Numbered from the stretch's first letter, positions 10,485 to 23,915 are shown. The stretch is DNA of 64,000 nucleotides from Hysterangium stoloniferum (GCA_015178975.1 WHVD01000137.1:156299-220298), one strand, 5' to 3'. Notes: a model not told the origin generated them from the letters alone. Made by a program: numbers and translations.

Positions 10485-11205
10485 CCATCCAATCAAGCCG
10501 ACGAACAGGGAAACAGTACTAAGCAGGAACGAGACTGACGGTGACGTTTGGGTGCAAATAGCAATCAACTATCACTCAACACAGTTCACCGTCAGCAGGG
10601 TCCTGGGTCAACTACTGCCCGCACTACAGCCACCCTTGCTAGAGGGGAAAGTATGCGACTGCAGAGGACTCGCACCATTGGAGGAGACTATGGTTGACTT
10701 TTACCTGCTAATAAACAACGCGGCAGAGGCGGAGAAGCTGCAAAGCATTGTTTCAGGGATCAAGCTGTCACCATTCAGACAGCTGTCGGCGCACTTCCCT
10801 TGCACCCCTCCCGAACCTTCAATCTCTACCCCCCTTACCGACCTTGTCGATCTCCTTGAGGAGTTACTTCCTGCTAATGACAGTCGGCTGGACCCTGATT
10901 GCTTGACCACGGGCAGTACTACTCCCCAGCAGACGGCACTTCATCTCCTCCCGCAACTGGACCTCGACCCAGCTGACAGGATTCGCCTCATCATCAGGAC
11001 GTGACAAAAAGCCTATGGCCACTGGGTATCTATGGTGCATAAAGCGGGACAATTGTCTCCCAACTCTCGCGACTCGAAGCTCTGTGAGATTGTAGGTCCC
11101 CTCCACAACAAGCAGGAGGAATGGGGTCAGGCGATATTACAGCTAGGGGGTTCTGACAAGGAAGCATGGGGAGGAGTCCCCAGTAGGCTACAAGACTTCA
11201 CATGA
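10485..11205 (+). pseudogene. Fragment of a diverged post-pol ORF (third element)
   Basis: The frame starts inside codons equivalent to the copy A region STTFWMGVAVNYPSEQ and continues INYHSTQFTVSRVLGQLLPAL, CRGLAPLEETMVDFY and TDLVDLLEELL. An in-frame TGA at 11002..11004 follows, then the same frame goes on with KAYGHWVSMVHKAG and GGSDKEAWGGVPSRLQDF to a second stop at 11203. The TGA sits where copy A has an Arg codon region, so it is probably a nonsense mutation. The upstream part was removed by the LTR ending at 10484. Function unknown; it shows that the C-terminal domain is conserved between diverged elements. Confidence 0.75.
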
Positions 11206-11231
11206 CATGGTCCTCTGAACTGGGGGGGCAC

Positions 11232-11888
11232 TGTGAAGGATAGGTCATATAGGAAGCGCAACTAAAGGCTCTAAGCCTAGACCTTAAGCCGCTTTATAAT
11301 ACAATTATTTCATTTTGTTTTATATTTTTTTCTCTCTTTATCATTCATAAATACGCTTTATAGTTCGAGAGCCCATGTATGCTTGTGGGCGCTCTCGCCC
11401 ACAAGAAGTATGTGTATGTCACAGTAGTAGTCACACAACTAAATTTTAGACACTTTTCAACCCCGACAACCATCACCTGCACAGCAAGTACTGGTTTGGG
11501 GTCTTGTCTAAAACAAACTTCTACTTATCTCTCTTCATTGAGTTATAGTAATTACACTTCATACTGAAACAGTCGAAGTCCGTTATTACTATTCGACTCA
11601 ACTTCAAGCTCTTGACTAGCGTGGTAAGAATATCCATCGTAACTAACTTTCTTAGGATATTCTCTCTCTTTCGCGCACTACGTACTTTCTCTTGTCTATT
11701 TGGCCTTCAGCCCAACTAGCTAAACAATCGAATCGTACCGTAAGGTTGATCCGTCCTTGTAATTATCTGCCGATGGTACCTTAAAGGTCGATCGCAATCT
11801 ACATCTTAACTACTAGTCGATTGTATTTCATACTATCATTAGTCAATAACAATCGTACATTGAGTGGTAAACTACTCGACCCTTTACA
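11232..11888 (+). repeat. LTR of the third Gypsy-type element (about 657 bp)
   Basis: A polypurine tract (TGGGGGGGCAC) precedes TGTGAAGGATAGG; the proposed end is CCCTTTACA at 11888, an inverted match to the start. The internal layout resembles the 9334 LTR but the sequence has diverged strongly. Confidence 0.6.
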
Positions 11889-12816
11889 GTATCCAGCCAG
11901 CATCAGTCATCACTTGATGTTTGGAATACAGGGCATGCTTTTTGGCTGGTGCCCCAGTAGATTTATCTAACAAATATAAGCAAAAATGGAGCTGACTGAG
12001 GAAATATAAAGCTTACTTGGGGTCACCCAGGTGATTGGAGGAGGATATTCAGAAGATCTAGATACTCTCTGCAGTCATTTATCTCATGAAAATTAGCAAA
12101 GAACATCTGGAGGGAATATGAAGCTTACTGGCTATCACCACTGAATGCTCAGAAGATGTCGATGATCCCCGCTGTCGTTTATACTGTCTCAATGGAAGCA
12201 CACTTGCAGATATTGAAGACTTGATGATCTGTGGAGTACACGGTGTGGGAACCTGGAGCCATTCAACTACAAAATGCTGGAGATTTTCAGCATTCTCCCA
12301 ATTTATAGCATTGTTGATGGAAAGAAAGTCGCCAGATGCTTCAATAATACCAGTAGTGAAGTACTGAAAGAATTAACAATCAATTTAGCTGTTGTCCACA
12401 CTCCAAGGCATAATATTTATACACTCACTTTTGTCCAATAGGCTCTGATAATCTCATCTCCCACCACTTTGAGAAGGCTTGACAGGTTGATTGAGCTGGA
12501 AGGCATCAGTTGAGAATGGAAGCAGGAAGCAGGGTGTGTGACAGATATTGACACGTTGTGTCACATAGATCACACACTTTGTTGTGATCTGTTTATTTGT
12601 ATTTTTACTCACGGGGGTTAACAGATCATGTGGGGGTTATCCCAGGTTATCGATGTGGGTGAATGTGGGTGGTCACGTGCATGTACATGACTCGACTCTT
12701 ACAGATTATGTATATACTCTACCAGCAATGGGACCCAGAGCCTTTTCATTTATTGTGAATTTTAATCTTAACCCTCCTCGATACCAACTAATAAACCTTG
12801 TGTATTATCAACACCC
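11889..12816. other. Intergenic stretch, no gene recognised
   Basis: No convincing coding frame on either strand. The sequence has no clear match to the other repeats in the window. It separates the transposon nest from the host gene block and includes the 3' side of the GPI13-type gene. Confidence 0.5.
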
Positions 12817-15800
12817 TTACTGCAACGCCTCTCGCAGCAAAGGTTTGAAATATACATCTACTTTTGTTACAACTCGCCCCACCGCAAATGAAACACCGAT
12901 CAGAGCACCCAAATCCACCACTAGAGCAGCAACACCTGCCATCATGAACCTCGGCGCAAAAACCTTCCACACCATGAGGTGACGCCGTAACCATGCTGAA
13001 CTGGCTGCACTACTCAGGAGAAGAACCGAAAAATATAGAGACATGCCCAAGGCTGCGCGGAGGGCAGACAAGACCACGCGAGGGCTGTGTGAAACATTCC
13101 CAGTCTCGGCTTCATTCGCAACATGGGCCGTCATCTTATCCGGAGAAGGCACCCTGGTTTCCGACAGTGGATCGACTTTCCAGACCGCAAGGAGAGGCGC
13201 CGCTATGGCGAAAAAGAGCAGTGGACCGAAAAAGTTCATAAATACCAAAATAGGAGAGATGGGATACGTGACGGTCGATGTAAGGAGAAAGGCCGACTTC
13301 CATTGGATAGATGGCATCGTCGACTGATGACCAGTCGAATAAAATGCCTGTAGAGCAAGTAGCGAGATGGGAACAATTTCTGAGAACGTGATCTTAGGAA
13401 CCATGTATTCCGATTTGTCGTTCCAATGAGTCACGACACTCTGTACGTCCCGTACACTGTCGATGACTTCCAAAAGTGCGAGCAGTGCAACCAAAGACAG
13501 AGCAAGGGCAATCTGGCCAACTAGTTGGCTTACATAGAATATGACGGAAAAGCTAATCAGTGTAAATAGTAGGAACGACGACCCATATGAATTTGCAAAG
13601 CCGATAAGTTCATGCCGTCTGCCGTCCCGTTCCTGGGTGGCTCGAAGTTCCAGGCAAAGAGGAAGGTACCACCATATGAGGTATCCCATCATTAGAGGCA
13701 GCCCGAGACCAAACATGGAGGTATATGTCCGGAAGTCACGGAAATTAGTAGTGTCCGAATCAAGAGCTTCCATGAGCCAATAGGCATTTCCTGCTATCAA
13801 CACTGTTGTGAAACCCCACGTTAAGAACACCGGTGCAGGGCCTTTATCAGATGCTGATATCGCCAAAAAGCGCCTGATAACCTTCGAAAGTGTGTACGAC
13901 ACAGGAATACAAAGTAGACAAGCCAACATGGGTGGCGCAGACTGCGTCGATGAACCATAGAAGGTCACGTGGCAGTAGGGATGCTGTTCCTCACGACACA
14001 CGGTACTTATGCTTGCCAGCCTGATGCAAAGTGCAAAGACTGCTGAATATCCGAGAATGCGGTTACGCAGACGTCTCTCGATCTGAGGGCGTGTGACAGC
14101 GCTAAGGACAATGGGTACAAGGGAAGCAACCAGGAGAAAGGTTAGCATACGGTCCTCCCAGAATGTGAAAGAGTTGGAAAGAAAGGCAAGCGAGTGGATG
14201 GAAAGAAAGACGGAAGGGCGTGATAATGATGTGATGAGACGGCGCTTGAAGACGGTAGTCGTCAGAACTGTAATCGTCGACGCCAAAGACGCGCCTGCTA
14301 AAGTCGCTTCAACAAAATCGAAGCAGCGTTTGACAAACGGCAGAAAGAGCCACAAAACGAAACCAAGCCCTCCTCCGGTAAAGGATGCCAATGCTGCTCT
14401 TGTTATGATCGGCCACCCATTTGCTTCCCAGTATTTCACTCCTCGTCCAGCGGATACGTACAATGACCAGGTAGTGGCGCTGCCCAGTAGCAAACTGACG
14501 AGCCCGACATACATGAGAACGATGTTAAACTTAGCCCATAAAGAACGACAGGATGAAAGGGCAAGCCTGGTGAAATCATGCATTGCTAATACCGACTGGG
14601 CATTATCCCCGTCATGTATAGACTGCCAGCTACGCTCGATATCACGCCAGACAGCATTCAATTCTCCACCACTGGGACTATCACGGTAAGCGTCAAAAAA
14701 AGCCTTGATTTGGTCGGCGTTCAAACGCAAAGCACGCTCGAGTGTATCGCTCTTCCCAAAGAGCTCTGGAATCACTGTGCCTAGATTGTTAAAGGGGATT
14801 GGTAATCCAAGAAGGAGAGACAATGTCGGTACGAGATCAATTTGCTGAATAGACCTGTGCGCCACCGGCGCATCGGGAAATGTGGTAGTAGGGACCAGTG
14901 TCGTAGGCACAAAACCCCGTTCCTCAGAAAGAGGTATAGCCTTGCTATATATCCAGGTGGCGGCACTAGTTTCGTGTAGCCCATCACCACCGTGATCACC
15001 TTTGCGGTCCATGCCATGGTCACCCATAACGACGAGCAAGGTATCGTTATCGATGGCATTAACAACTCGAGCGAGAACTTGATCCATCTGCTTCAACTTC
15101 TGCGCCATGGTTGGATGTGCGGGACCGAGACGGTGTCCAACGTGGTCCACTCCAAGAAAGTGGCCAATCAGCAGGTCCCATTCTGGTTTAACACCGCCAG
15201 AAACACCCTCGTGAAGAAGTGGAAAAAGATGTCTGATGACACCTTCATCCACAGAGTGAAGATCCTCGACGTTGAAGGAATCGTAAGGAAATGACATGTT
15301 GTGTGAGAATGCAGTTGGATAAACCGTGGTCCACGTATCATCACCCATGAATGCCATCTTCCTTGATCACGATGAGTGCTAGCACGGCGATGGCTGGTTA
15401 GATCATACCTGCTTCCCTGCTCTCTGCATTTGAAGAAGAAGCGAGTCTTCCGCAATTTGACTCGCGGCAAAATTGGAGCCCATGTCAACAAAGGTTGGCA
15501 AGGAGCCAGTAGTAATGCCCTTTATTCTCTGGAGAGTCGCAGTTGGGGGATCAGAAAAGGTGTTAAATATGAAGCTGTGCTCCGGATACTTCTCAGTTAG
15601 CTGAGCTGGCAGTGTGAGGACATTGTGGTAGTGAGGCGAAGGAGTGATGGCTGGCTGGGGAGAGATAAAGTCGAACCGCAGTGCATCGATAACAAGAAGA
15701 ACGAGCCTGGAATGGGTTCGAGGAAGGGTGCAGGTATCACATGTTGAAATGTTAGGTAAGGACAGCCGAGTTAGGAGGAATCCACGCATGAAGAGATACA

Positions 15801-15873
15801 AAGTTGAAGTATGGAGCAGAAAGACATATAGGAGAATCGAAAAGGCCAGCCATGTAGCTGGTTTTCGTGCCAT
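12817..15873 (-). CDS. GPI13: GPI ethanolamine phosphate transferase 3 (PIG-O/Gpi13 family)
   Basis: Two exons, complement(12817..15357, 15409..15873), joined by a 51-bp GT-AG intron in phase 0, give about 1,001 residues. The enzyme adds ethanolamine phosphate to the third mannose of the GPI anchor precursor in the ER lumen. I see an N-terminal membrane segment (residues about 8-30), then the alkaline-phosphatase-type fold: metal Asp in VIDALRFDF (D63), the Thr region TATLQRIKGITTGSLPTF (about 111-128), FMGDDTW, GHFLGVDHVGHR and MGDHGMDRKGDHGG (metal ligands about D268/H269). Many hydrophobic segments fill the C-terminal half. The intron falls just before the FMGDDTW block. I start at ATG 15873 (MARKPATW), not the TTG 15 bp upstream. 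The gene is divergent from the nucleoside transporter. Confidence 0.93.
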
Positions 15874-15895
15874 AGTGTCTGCTAGCAATTTGAGT

Positions 15896-16052
15896 CAGCG
15901 GGAAAGCAAGCAACAATATATTACTTGAATGCTTGCCAGGAGCTGGATCTAAAGGTATCTGGCCAAGTTTAACAGCGGGAAAGCAAGCAACAATATATTA
16001 CTTGAATGCTTGCCAGGAGCTGGATCTAAAGGTATCTGGCCAAGTTTAACAG
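15896..16052. repeat. 77-bp tandem duplication in a divergent promoter region
   Basis: Two adjacent, essentially identical copies (15896..15972 and 15973..16049), followed by the first bases of a third. They begin CAGCGGGAAAGCAAGC and end CCAAGTTTAA, and lie between the starts of the GPI13-type gene (15873, -) and the transporter (16218, +), so any promoter elements they hold are doubled. Confidence 0.92.
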
Positions 16053-16217
16053 AGCCGACGCAGCGGTGGAAATAAGACAGGGGACGTACCAAGCGCGCGG
16101 GTGTCGGGAGGTCGAATCGGATATTGGACAAAGTCATTAGCCGTTTGTACATGTATTGCTTGGACAGCGAATATTTATTTTTAAACTTCCTCACCACCAC
16201 CAGCGTGATAGGGTCTT

Positions 16218-17779
16218 ATGCAACGCCCCATATCGCCGACTCGAGACTTGGAGGAGGATGAACGAGGTTATCTGTTGGCTTCAGAGCAAGAAGACGAGTC
16301 CAACAATGTTCTTGCATCCATTGGTACCGAGAAGGACGTCCCCGCACCTATAAGGTGGATTAATTTTGCCCTTGGTGCTGCCGTGCTATTGCCCTGGAAT
16401 GGTCAGTTCGTATGCCAGTCCGTCTTCAGCTATATGACAAGTATTCTTTAGGGATTATCACCGCTCTCCCTTACTTCTTGAGCCGTCTCTCGGGTTCAAG
16501 GTTACAGTCAACCTTCAGCTCATACCTGTCTGTTACCTTCAACATCACCAATTTATTCTTCATGGGCCACGCCGCCACAGCTGAACAGGTTCGTTTCAAT
16601 ATCAACCAAATTCGACCCACTTCTGACAATTTCTCACAGGGCAAATCTTCTCGGACTATCCGTCGCTCGCTGGTAATGATTACACTTCTTAATCTCGTCC
16701 TTACGTGCAGCACCTTTTTCACTCTCTCCCCAATCTTCTTTTCCCTATTCGTCATTCTCAACGGGATGCTGCAAGCATCAGCTGGCGCATACCTACAAAG
16801 TTCGGTGGTAGCAGTCGCGTCGTTGTTTGGTCCTTTGGCGATACAGCCTGTCATGTCTGGATACGCTGCTGTGGGCGTGCTCGTCAGTCTCATTCAGGTT
16901 TTGACCACGCTCGCCGGAATCCGGAAGGCCAGCATATTGGATGCTGTTGACGAAGAGGAAGCCGCCCGTGGTGCTTTCTTATTCTTTGCGTCGTCGACTC
17001 TCTTTTTGTTGTCGACTCTCGTCCTACATTCATGGTTACTCACCATGCCTGCCTTTAGATCTGTAGTGATCCCGTACGAAGCGAGTAAAAATCTTATTCG
17101 TGTTGACGAGGACCGCGGAACGCTCGTTGCGGACCGTAATGTCGATGATCACAAGAGTCTGGCATCCGCCCGACGAGATCATATAATAGAAGTTGGGAAG
17201 ATGAACTTGGAGTATAATGTAGCCATCGGTTATGTGTATTTGGTCACCTTGTCGGTTTTTCCCCCAGTTACCTCCTCGATCCGATCGGTCCATTATCCTC
17301 CGGACTCATTGTTCAGCCACCCACTCATGTTCACCTCGATACATTTTCTGTTGTTCAACGTTGGAGATCTCCTTGGGCGATATCTGCCAATGATCCGGTG
17401 TTTACAAACCGGGTCTAGCAGGTGGTTGCTGTACATGTCCTTGGGGCGCACGCTATTTATTCCCCTCTTTCTCCTGTGCAACGTACAGAACCCATCCTCT
17501 CCACTCGCAGCCCCTCCCGACGGAGTAATCATTAATTCCGATACCCTTTTTTTCACAATCCTTCTATTTTTCGGCATCACCAATGGATATATCAGTAGCC
17601 TCATTATGATGGTCGTTCCATCCACACAGCATAATCCAAGATTGAAGAATCGTCCGGAAGATGTTGATAGATCCGCTACGATTGCTCAATTCTTTACGGT
17701 AGCTGGTTTAGTGATTGGCAGTTTTACAAGCTTTGGGGTGAAAGGGCTAGTGTGTGGCTGTAACCCATTTACATCGTGA
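16218..17779 (+). CDS. Equilibrative nucleoside transporter (ENT/SLC29 family)
   Basis: Three exons, 16218..16401, 16452..16588 and 16640..17779, give about 486 residues. The first intron (50 bp) restores the family motif LLPWN-GIITALPYFLSRL. The second (51 bp, a multiple of three without a stop) is inferred from GTTCGT...CACAG and restores HAATAEQ-GKSS. ENT proteins carry nucleosides across membranes; fungal members (Fun26 type) act at the vacuole. The N-terminus is cytosolic and acidic (DLEEDERGYLLASEQEDE). Hydrophobic segments follow, with a long hydrophilic loop after the sixth (about residues 245-300) and the C-terminal block FNVGDLLGRYLP and FFGITNGYISSLIMM typical of the family. It is transcribed away from the GPI13-type gene. 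Confidence 0.92.
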
Positions 17780-18821
17780 TAGATTGGTGGACAGTGCATT
17801 AATTAGTTATGTTACAGTTTTTCGTATTGCTCCCGAACAAAGGCCTTGATACACAATTGACTCTTATTTGATTATTCTAAGACAAATACACATCCCAGAA
17901 GACCCTTTCCGAACATCCCTAGGCCTATCGTCATATCCATTCAATGCCCGACGCTCGCAACCTAGGAATGTACGAATAGCCACTACACAGTGTATATTGT
18001 GCTGTTCGCATATGCGTATATTCTGAATTGCGAGGTATCTGGCATCCCTCTTTATAGACAGTCGCAAATCATTATGGAAAATGACGTTGCCGAAACGATC
18101 CGGCCCCAGTGCTCAAGGTACCCATAAAAAGTGCAGGAGGGCCAAACGCAAACAAACGAAGGAACTATAGGACAGCAATAACCGTGTCATGACAATAACT
18201 ACCCTGTTAATTGTCCCGTCGATCCAGCCAATCTTGCATCATATCCTCGTCGTCGCCCCCGTCTTTACCACTTGTCTCGTCCTCATTTACCAGGTCAATG
18301 ACCTGGCTGACGATATAAAAATCGTGCCTCATTGCGCTTGAGCAGTGGTCCCTGACGGTAGGAAGAGACGTCTCCAGAAAAACCGAGTCCCCGGATGTGA
18401 TCGTCCTCCGCTCTGGACTCATTGGTGGTTTGACTACTTGTATCGTCTGTACCAACGCCATCTTGGATGTCGCCCAAGAAATATTTCCAAACAAAAAAGT
18501 TGTTGGTGTCGTTCCCGCGCGGTAACTGATAAACTGGGTCCCATAATTGTCAGAAAATTAAAATATACAGTCATGATCGGCAAGCAGTGAGCGTGTAAAT
18601 GAGGGCTTGCAAGGAATACTCTCAAGTTGCCAGGGGAGTCGCAAAAAGTATATGTATTTCAAGCGATTGAGACTTATCGCGACACTTGACAAACATATAG
18701 TGCATCAAATTTGCTCCTACATGATATTAACACTTTGCAAGAAATAAATACATACGCACTGGCGAAAAAAAGGTATATAATTATTCAAAAATCCGGGGGT
18801 AATACCTATACACATCAAAAC
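17780..18821 (-). other. Intergenic region with a possible small minus-strand exon (18207..18494)
   Basis: A minus-strand frame ends at 18207 and reads upstream through MALVQTIQVVKPPMSPERR and HDFYIVSQVIDLVNEDE to an acidic tail (DGGDDEDMMQDWLDRRDN). It has coding-like composition and stays open to about 18560, but I could not fix splice sites or a start, and a second overlapping frame also looks plausible. I do not recognise it; it may be the last exon of a small unrecognised gene. The rest of the stretch shows nothing. Confidence 0.3.
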
Positions 18822-21800
18822 TAAACTGCAGTACGAGACGCGACCGCCAGCGCACGATCTAATTCCTATATAGAAAGAAATCGTCAGCGCGACATGAACA
18901 ATTACCCTTTGAAAAATGAACACCAACTTACCCGATCCATATCATCAAGCTGTTTCAGCGTCCCCCCATACATCTCCCTCACTCGCGGGTGCAAGTCCTC
19001 CAAATTTACCCGTGTTCCAAACAACATCTCATCAACATGGTCCATCGGCGGAGGCAGGGTCAACGGCACCCTCTTGCTCGCCGCCGCATTCAACTCAATA
19101 ATCGAGATCATATCCGCGACACCAAAGTCATTCCTCACAACAAGCGGCCGCGGATGTGCCCGCGCATTGTGATTATGAGGGTTCGTGGCGGTTGTCGCAG
19201 GCGTAGAAGGCGTCGTCACCTCGTTCGAAGAGTCCTCCGATCGAAGAGAGCTGTTAGATGGCTGTTTATCACGGAGACTATCGTTCTTTGACCCAGATCG
19301 CTCCTTGGTCGGGGTCGCGGATGCAGCACGACTAGCGGTCCTTGCATCATGTGGGGTCTCACCACGCGATGAGGAAGTAGGCACTGCAACGGACTCCACA
19401 GGGGTCGTCATGTCCTCCGGATCGACGGCGGAATACGAAGAAAGGTCACTTGCACGCTGCGAATGTACGGTAATAGTCTCGGAGCTGAGTCCGCTCGACT
19501 TCCCCGAAGGTTGCTTGCTCCCCTTAATCCGACTCAGCACCCGATCCAGATTCTCCCCCAAGCCTTCATGCCCCCTCGCCACGACACCCTCCAACCAATC
19601 CTGCCTCGAACCCGCTCTCGCACCACGTTGTTCCTCCTCGATGATATCGCTAATGTCATACGTTTCGCCATCCTGTACATACGAATACCGCATCCGATCC
19701 CCAGTCTCATGCAACGAGCTTCGTAGCATGGCATTTCCGGGTAACAACACATCCATGCCCCGCTCCGAGTTCGTCTGCGCTGAGAGTATTGCCCGCTGCT
19801 TCTCCCGCGAGGCAAGTCGCTGCGCTGCGATCAATTCTTGCCTCGACATGGGCGGTTTATTTTCATCCACCGATCCACCCGCGTCTGATAACGATTCCCG
19901 CTGATGCCGGTATTGCAGCGCGATCTCGTCCAGAGGTGCTGCCATCTTAGACTTTCCAGTATTCCGCAACCCGACGGCGCGACGGAGGATGAAGACCGGG
20001 TCGTCTGGTTTTATATCATCGGCTGACGCCAGAAGCATCGCAGAATCCACAGATCGCCGTTTTTCTCCAGACCGGCGATCTACAGAGCGAAAGACGGGGG
20101 GCCTTTGGAAAGCATCGAGGATTTTGCTTGAGGGGTGGAGTTGGCGTTCCTCTGGTGAGGAGTTAATAAACGAGGCCAGAGACAATAAAAAAAAAGAAAG
20201 TATGTATACCTTGACTGTCAATTTGCACAGCAAGTCCGTATCGAACACGAGCGAGACTCATCCGCTTCGCAAGCTTATCCTCAATCTCATCACCCCCGTC
20301 AACAACACCCTCTGCAATCCCAAATCGCTCTAATGCAAGCTCAATTACCTCTGCAACCGTAGTATTTTTTGGAAACTGTAAGACTTTCCGTCGTTGAGAT
20401 TGAGAGACGCCAGACGATGCAGCGGCATTGGACATGGAACGGTCACGAAGGGATATTTTGGGTACAATCGCTTCAGTATGAGGGTCAAATATCATGCCAT
20501 CGGGCAAATCCTCGGGGAGAATGTAGACTTGTAGAGCAAAGCGAGCTGAAGGCGAGCTGAATCTCTCTGGGGTGACATTCGTCCCATTAGCAGTGGTAAG
20601 CGTTAGCAAAGGGTTGTTCGGTGATGTCGGTGTCAGATCGTCATACTCGCTCACAGACAGCCTCAATATACTTTCCTCCTCGGCATTCGCCTCACCGCCC
20701 CTAGATGAGCGGCGATTGAGGTAGAACTTGACGGCGGAATCATCAGTAAAGTCGTTCATGCTAAGTTTCTTGATAGCGGGATGCATGGACAAGTTACTTG
20801 AGACAGAGCTAATACTTCCCACACTACTCCGCTTCACTTTCGGAACCTCGAGCTGAGCGGCCTCGACCAGAGTCTCGAATACGCCCAAAGGCCGTTCATG
20901 GGGGAGCAATACCGCAGAGTGTCCCTCGACCTGCTTGATCTCGAGGTAATAGTCAGCCGCGTCCTCTCCTGCCGCGAGACGGAAGCGCTGCATCGCTTGT
21001 CGAATTAGATCCCCGGATGTTGTCGAGGTATTGAGCAATACAGTTTTAAAGGTCGCTTCAGTGTGCAAATTCGGCCCTGCAAAGATTCGGATCACGCTGA
21101 GTTCCGGGACGCCTTGACCATCACCATTGTTGGTGGGAGAAAGGATGAGTGAACCTGGACGACCGCCTTGGGTGCGGAAGCCAGCCGTAGAGAGATTGGT
21201 ATTGCCGGTGCCGTTCGGAGACGGCATGATGCTCGAGGCGGATTGCAGCCCATAGGATGGCCCTTCCGGGGCAGAGGCAGGAGAGCTCTTCAAATATTGC
21301 TGGTATAATAATTGTTGCTGCTGATCGATTTGCTGCATGCGAAGTGAGTGCTGGGAGATGCCAGCTGGAGCCGAAGAAGAGGGTGCTTGACCGGGCGTTG
21401 GAGTGGAGCCGGCATTAACACGGCGAGGATCCGTCGAGTTGGATTTCCGTGGGCTAGACGGGTCGGAGCCGGAAACGGAATGAGCGGAGTCTTCCGAGTT
21501 ACGGATGCCCTCAATGCCCTCCCCCGATTTATCTCTCTTATCCTTTTTACGACCAAATAGTCCTCCAAAGACTCCATTTTTCTTCTTGTCTTTTCGCACA
21601 CCGTCGTCATCTTGTGAAGACACCCCCACCGCAGTTAGCGACTGCCCCCGCTCTTTGCGTAATTTCCCGCCTCCTGAGGATACACTCTTAGCCGACTCAA
21701 TGCTGACAACTCGGTTGATCATGTTAGATGATACAGGTTGTACATCCTTGACCTTGTTCCGTTTGCGAGTGCTCTCTTCCATTGCCTCAGCTTCTTCCCT

Positions 21801-23002
21801 GGCACGTTTCGCGCTCTCTTCCTGTTGCTGTTGCGTAATCAGCGATTGACGTGCGGCTTCACGTGCTATAGAAGGTGTCACAGATATTTTCTTCGTCTCA
21901 CCCGCAATGGCAGGATCAACGAACATCCTTGCCGTGGAGCTCGCGCTGGCTGGCGATCCGGTTGCAGGGGATGAAGGTGAAGGTGGACTCTGGTTTCGCT
22001 CGTTGGCTTGAAGTCTCTCCCGTGATGTCTGTTGCCGGAGATTAGTAGCCAGGCCCTTTTGTTGACCGGAAATGACAATGGGAGTGAGTTCGAACTCGCC
22101 ATTGGTGGCAATGTTAGCTGGGGCAGATGCTGTTGTAGGTGAGAGTCCTGTTTGAAGCGTGGCTGCACGAGCACGTTCCTCTTCGACAGCCGTGTCGTCC
22201 CAACTTATCCCATCGTCAGGTTCCATGCCATCAACTTGGTTTATGGCTTCCTCAGGATCTCCATCATATTCATCTTCATACGCCATCTCATCTTCATCCC
22301 AGTCCTCGTCCCCATCCATGTCTTCTTCACCCCAAACGGCAGGCGGGTAGTTAAACACCTGGGATGCGGTGTCGAAGATGACAGACTTGCGATTGCCGGG
22401 AGCAATAGTGGGGGAGCCCGTATTGTCGTTTATAGAATTGACACCTCGGAGTCGATCACGAGACAACTGGATATTTTCATGCATTTCCTCATGGGTGGCA
22501 GATGCAAGCTGGCAGAGGATATAAGATTAGATAATGGCGACAATGAGCGACTCACGTCAACATTGCGATGCTTGTTCAGTCGTGCTAAGCGTTCAAAGGG
22601 AGTTTCGATATTTTCTGCAGGGATATAGCCGACTTCTTGAGTAGTCAAGACACGCACCAGCCACCAGTAGCTGTTGCTGTCATCCATAAGAAACAGGCTG
22701 TCACCTTTGACGACGCTAGCCTGACCCTCAACAGTTGCAGCAAAGTTATGAAGAGAGTATACGAGATCGAAGTCAATTGATTCGTTGGGTATAGAGAGGG
22801 AAGATGAACCGTCATCGTCATCCATGTATTCGCCGTTGTCCTCATCAGAAGAAGCATCTTCTAGGAGTGAGTGCTCTTCGTCAGAAGTATGAGCAATGAC
22901 ATCTACATGACCTCTTTGAGAACCTTCGTCTGTATGAATATCACCACGTAAGTCAAAGGTATCCTGCCTCTGAGGTCGTCTAGTGTCCACTTGAACAGAC
23001 AT
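18822..23002 (-). CDS. SH3 and Ras-association domain protein (Bud14/Tea4-type SH3)
   Basis: Four exons, complement(18822..18866, 18932..20151, 20210..22508, 22556..23002), keep phase throughout and give about 1,336 residues. The N-terminus is acidic. An SH3 domain lies at about 81-136 (VYSLHNFAATVEGQ, DDSNSYWWLVRV, EVGYIPAENIETP), followed by ERLARLNKHRNVD, an extension seen after the SH3 of fungal polarity proteins of the Bud14/Tea4 type. A long disordered, Ser/Gln-rich middle follows. A Ras-association-like fold lies at about 615-702 (ELSVIRIFAGPNLHTEATFK, DYYLEIKQVEGH, HERPLGVFETLVEAA) and a second such region at about 800-915. The C-terminal third is disordered, with a short last exon ending ELDRALAVASRTAV. 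The start is ATG 23002 (MSVQVD). A role as a scaffold linking GTPase signalling to cell polarity is inference. Confidence 0.85.
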
Positions 23003-23915
23003 ACGAGTGACGCTAACGAGGCAACGTGTCACGGATTGTGACGAGTAGAGAATGCACTACATACACGACCTCGAGGCTCATGCTCTCATTACTTCATGAA
23101 CTTTTAATAGGGACTATTTACAAACAATAAACCGGACTGGTAGCTACAATAAGAGAAAACACAAAAGTGAATATTATCGATGGACACATGAAGTTCACGA
23201 GCCCAGAGACTGCTTAATGGTATCCATGTTGGTCGTTTCTACGATGCTTAGCGGTGTGCTCTCGGGAACAAAATCGGAAATGATTACAGCATTTCCCTTG
23301 TTTGAACCAACTGAAAGATGCCATATTCAACTTCTCTTTGACCAACAACCGCTAGCGATTCCGCGGGATATAATTTCCTGCTTGCTTTCGTCCGTGTGTA
23401 CTCACAGGGAAATGGATCACTGTAATCCAACCTCGCCACAGCAATAAGTATCGCAGGGACAGCACTTAGCTTGTCTCGGCTCAAGATCAGAGTAGTAGTC
23501 GCAAAGTCGGATTCGGATGGAAATCAAGGACAAGGTTTCGGCCGAGCGAACAATGCTGGAATGCCCAAGCTTTAGAATGACAAAACCTCCGAAGTTGTGC
23601 CAGAATAATGAGCATAGGCTAACTCGTTGCTTGTGTCACAGCTGCACCCTGGAGATATCCAGCTTCGATTGTGATAGATAAAAACAAGGATTGTTGTAGA
23701 ATGAAGCAAAAGGCACAAGTCTAGCCTAGCGTCCTGCAGCATTAAACAGACGGAATACGGCAGACTTGAGTTGTCCTGTAGTACGGCAAGACATTACAAC
23801 GCGATTAGTCGCGTTGTGGACGCTTGTTTGTTTGGTATTGAGGCTTACCCGCATTGTTGCTCTAACCAACCCCATCTATCGCCTTCCGCGCTGCCACAGC
23901 GATCCCTCCTCGTCC
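23003..23915. other. Divergent intergenic region, no gene recognised
   Basis: Lies between the starts of the SH3/RA gene (-) and CDC14 (+), so it should hold both promoters. Short frames here have poor coding character. No repeat was seen. Confidence 0.5.

Noticed and set aside
14093-14689. 198-codon plus-strand frame inside the GPI13-type gene
   Set aside because: It is the antisense shadow of a well-supported gene with conserved motifs on the minus strand.
19185-19904. 239-codon plus-strand frame rich in Ser/Arg
   Set aside because: Antisense to the disordered C-terminal part of the SH3/RA protein; no domain and biased composition.
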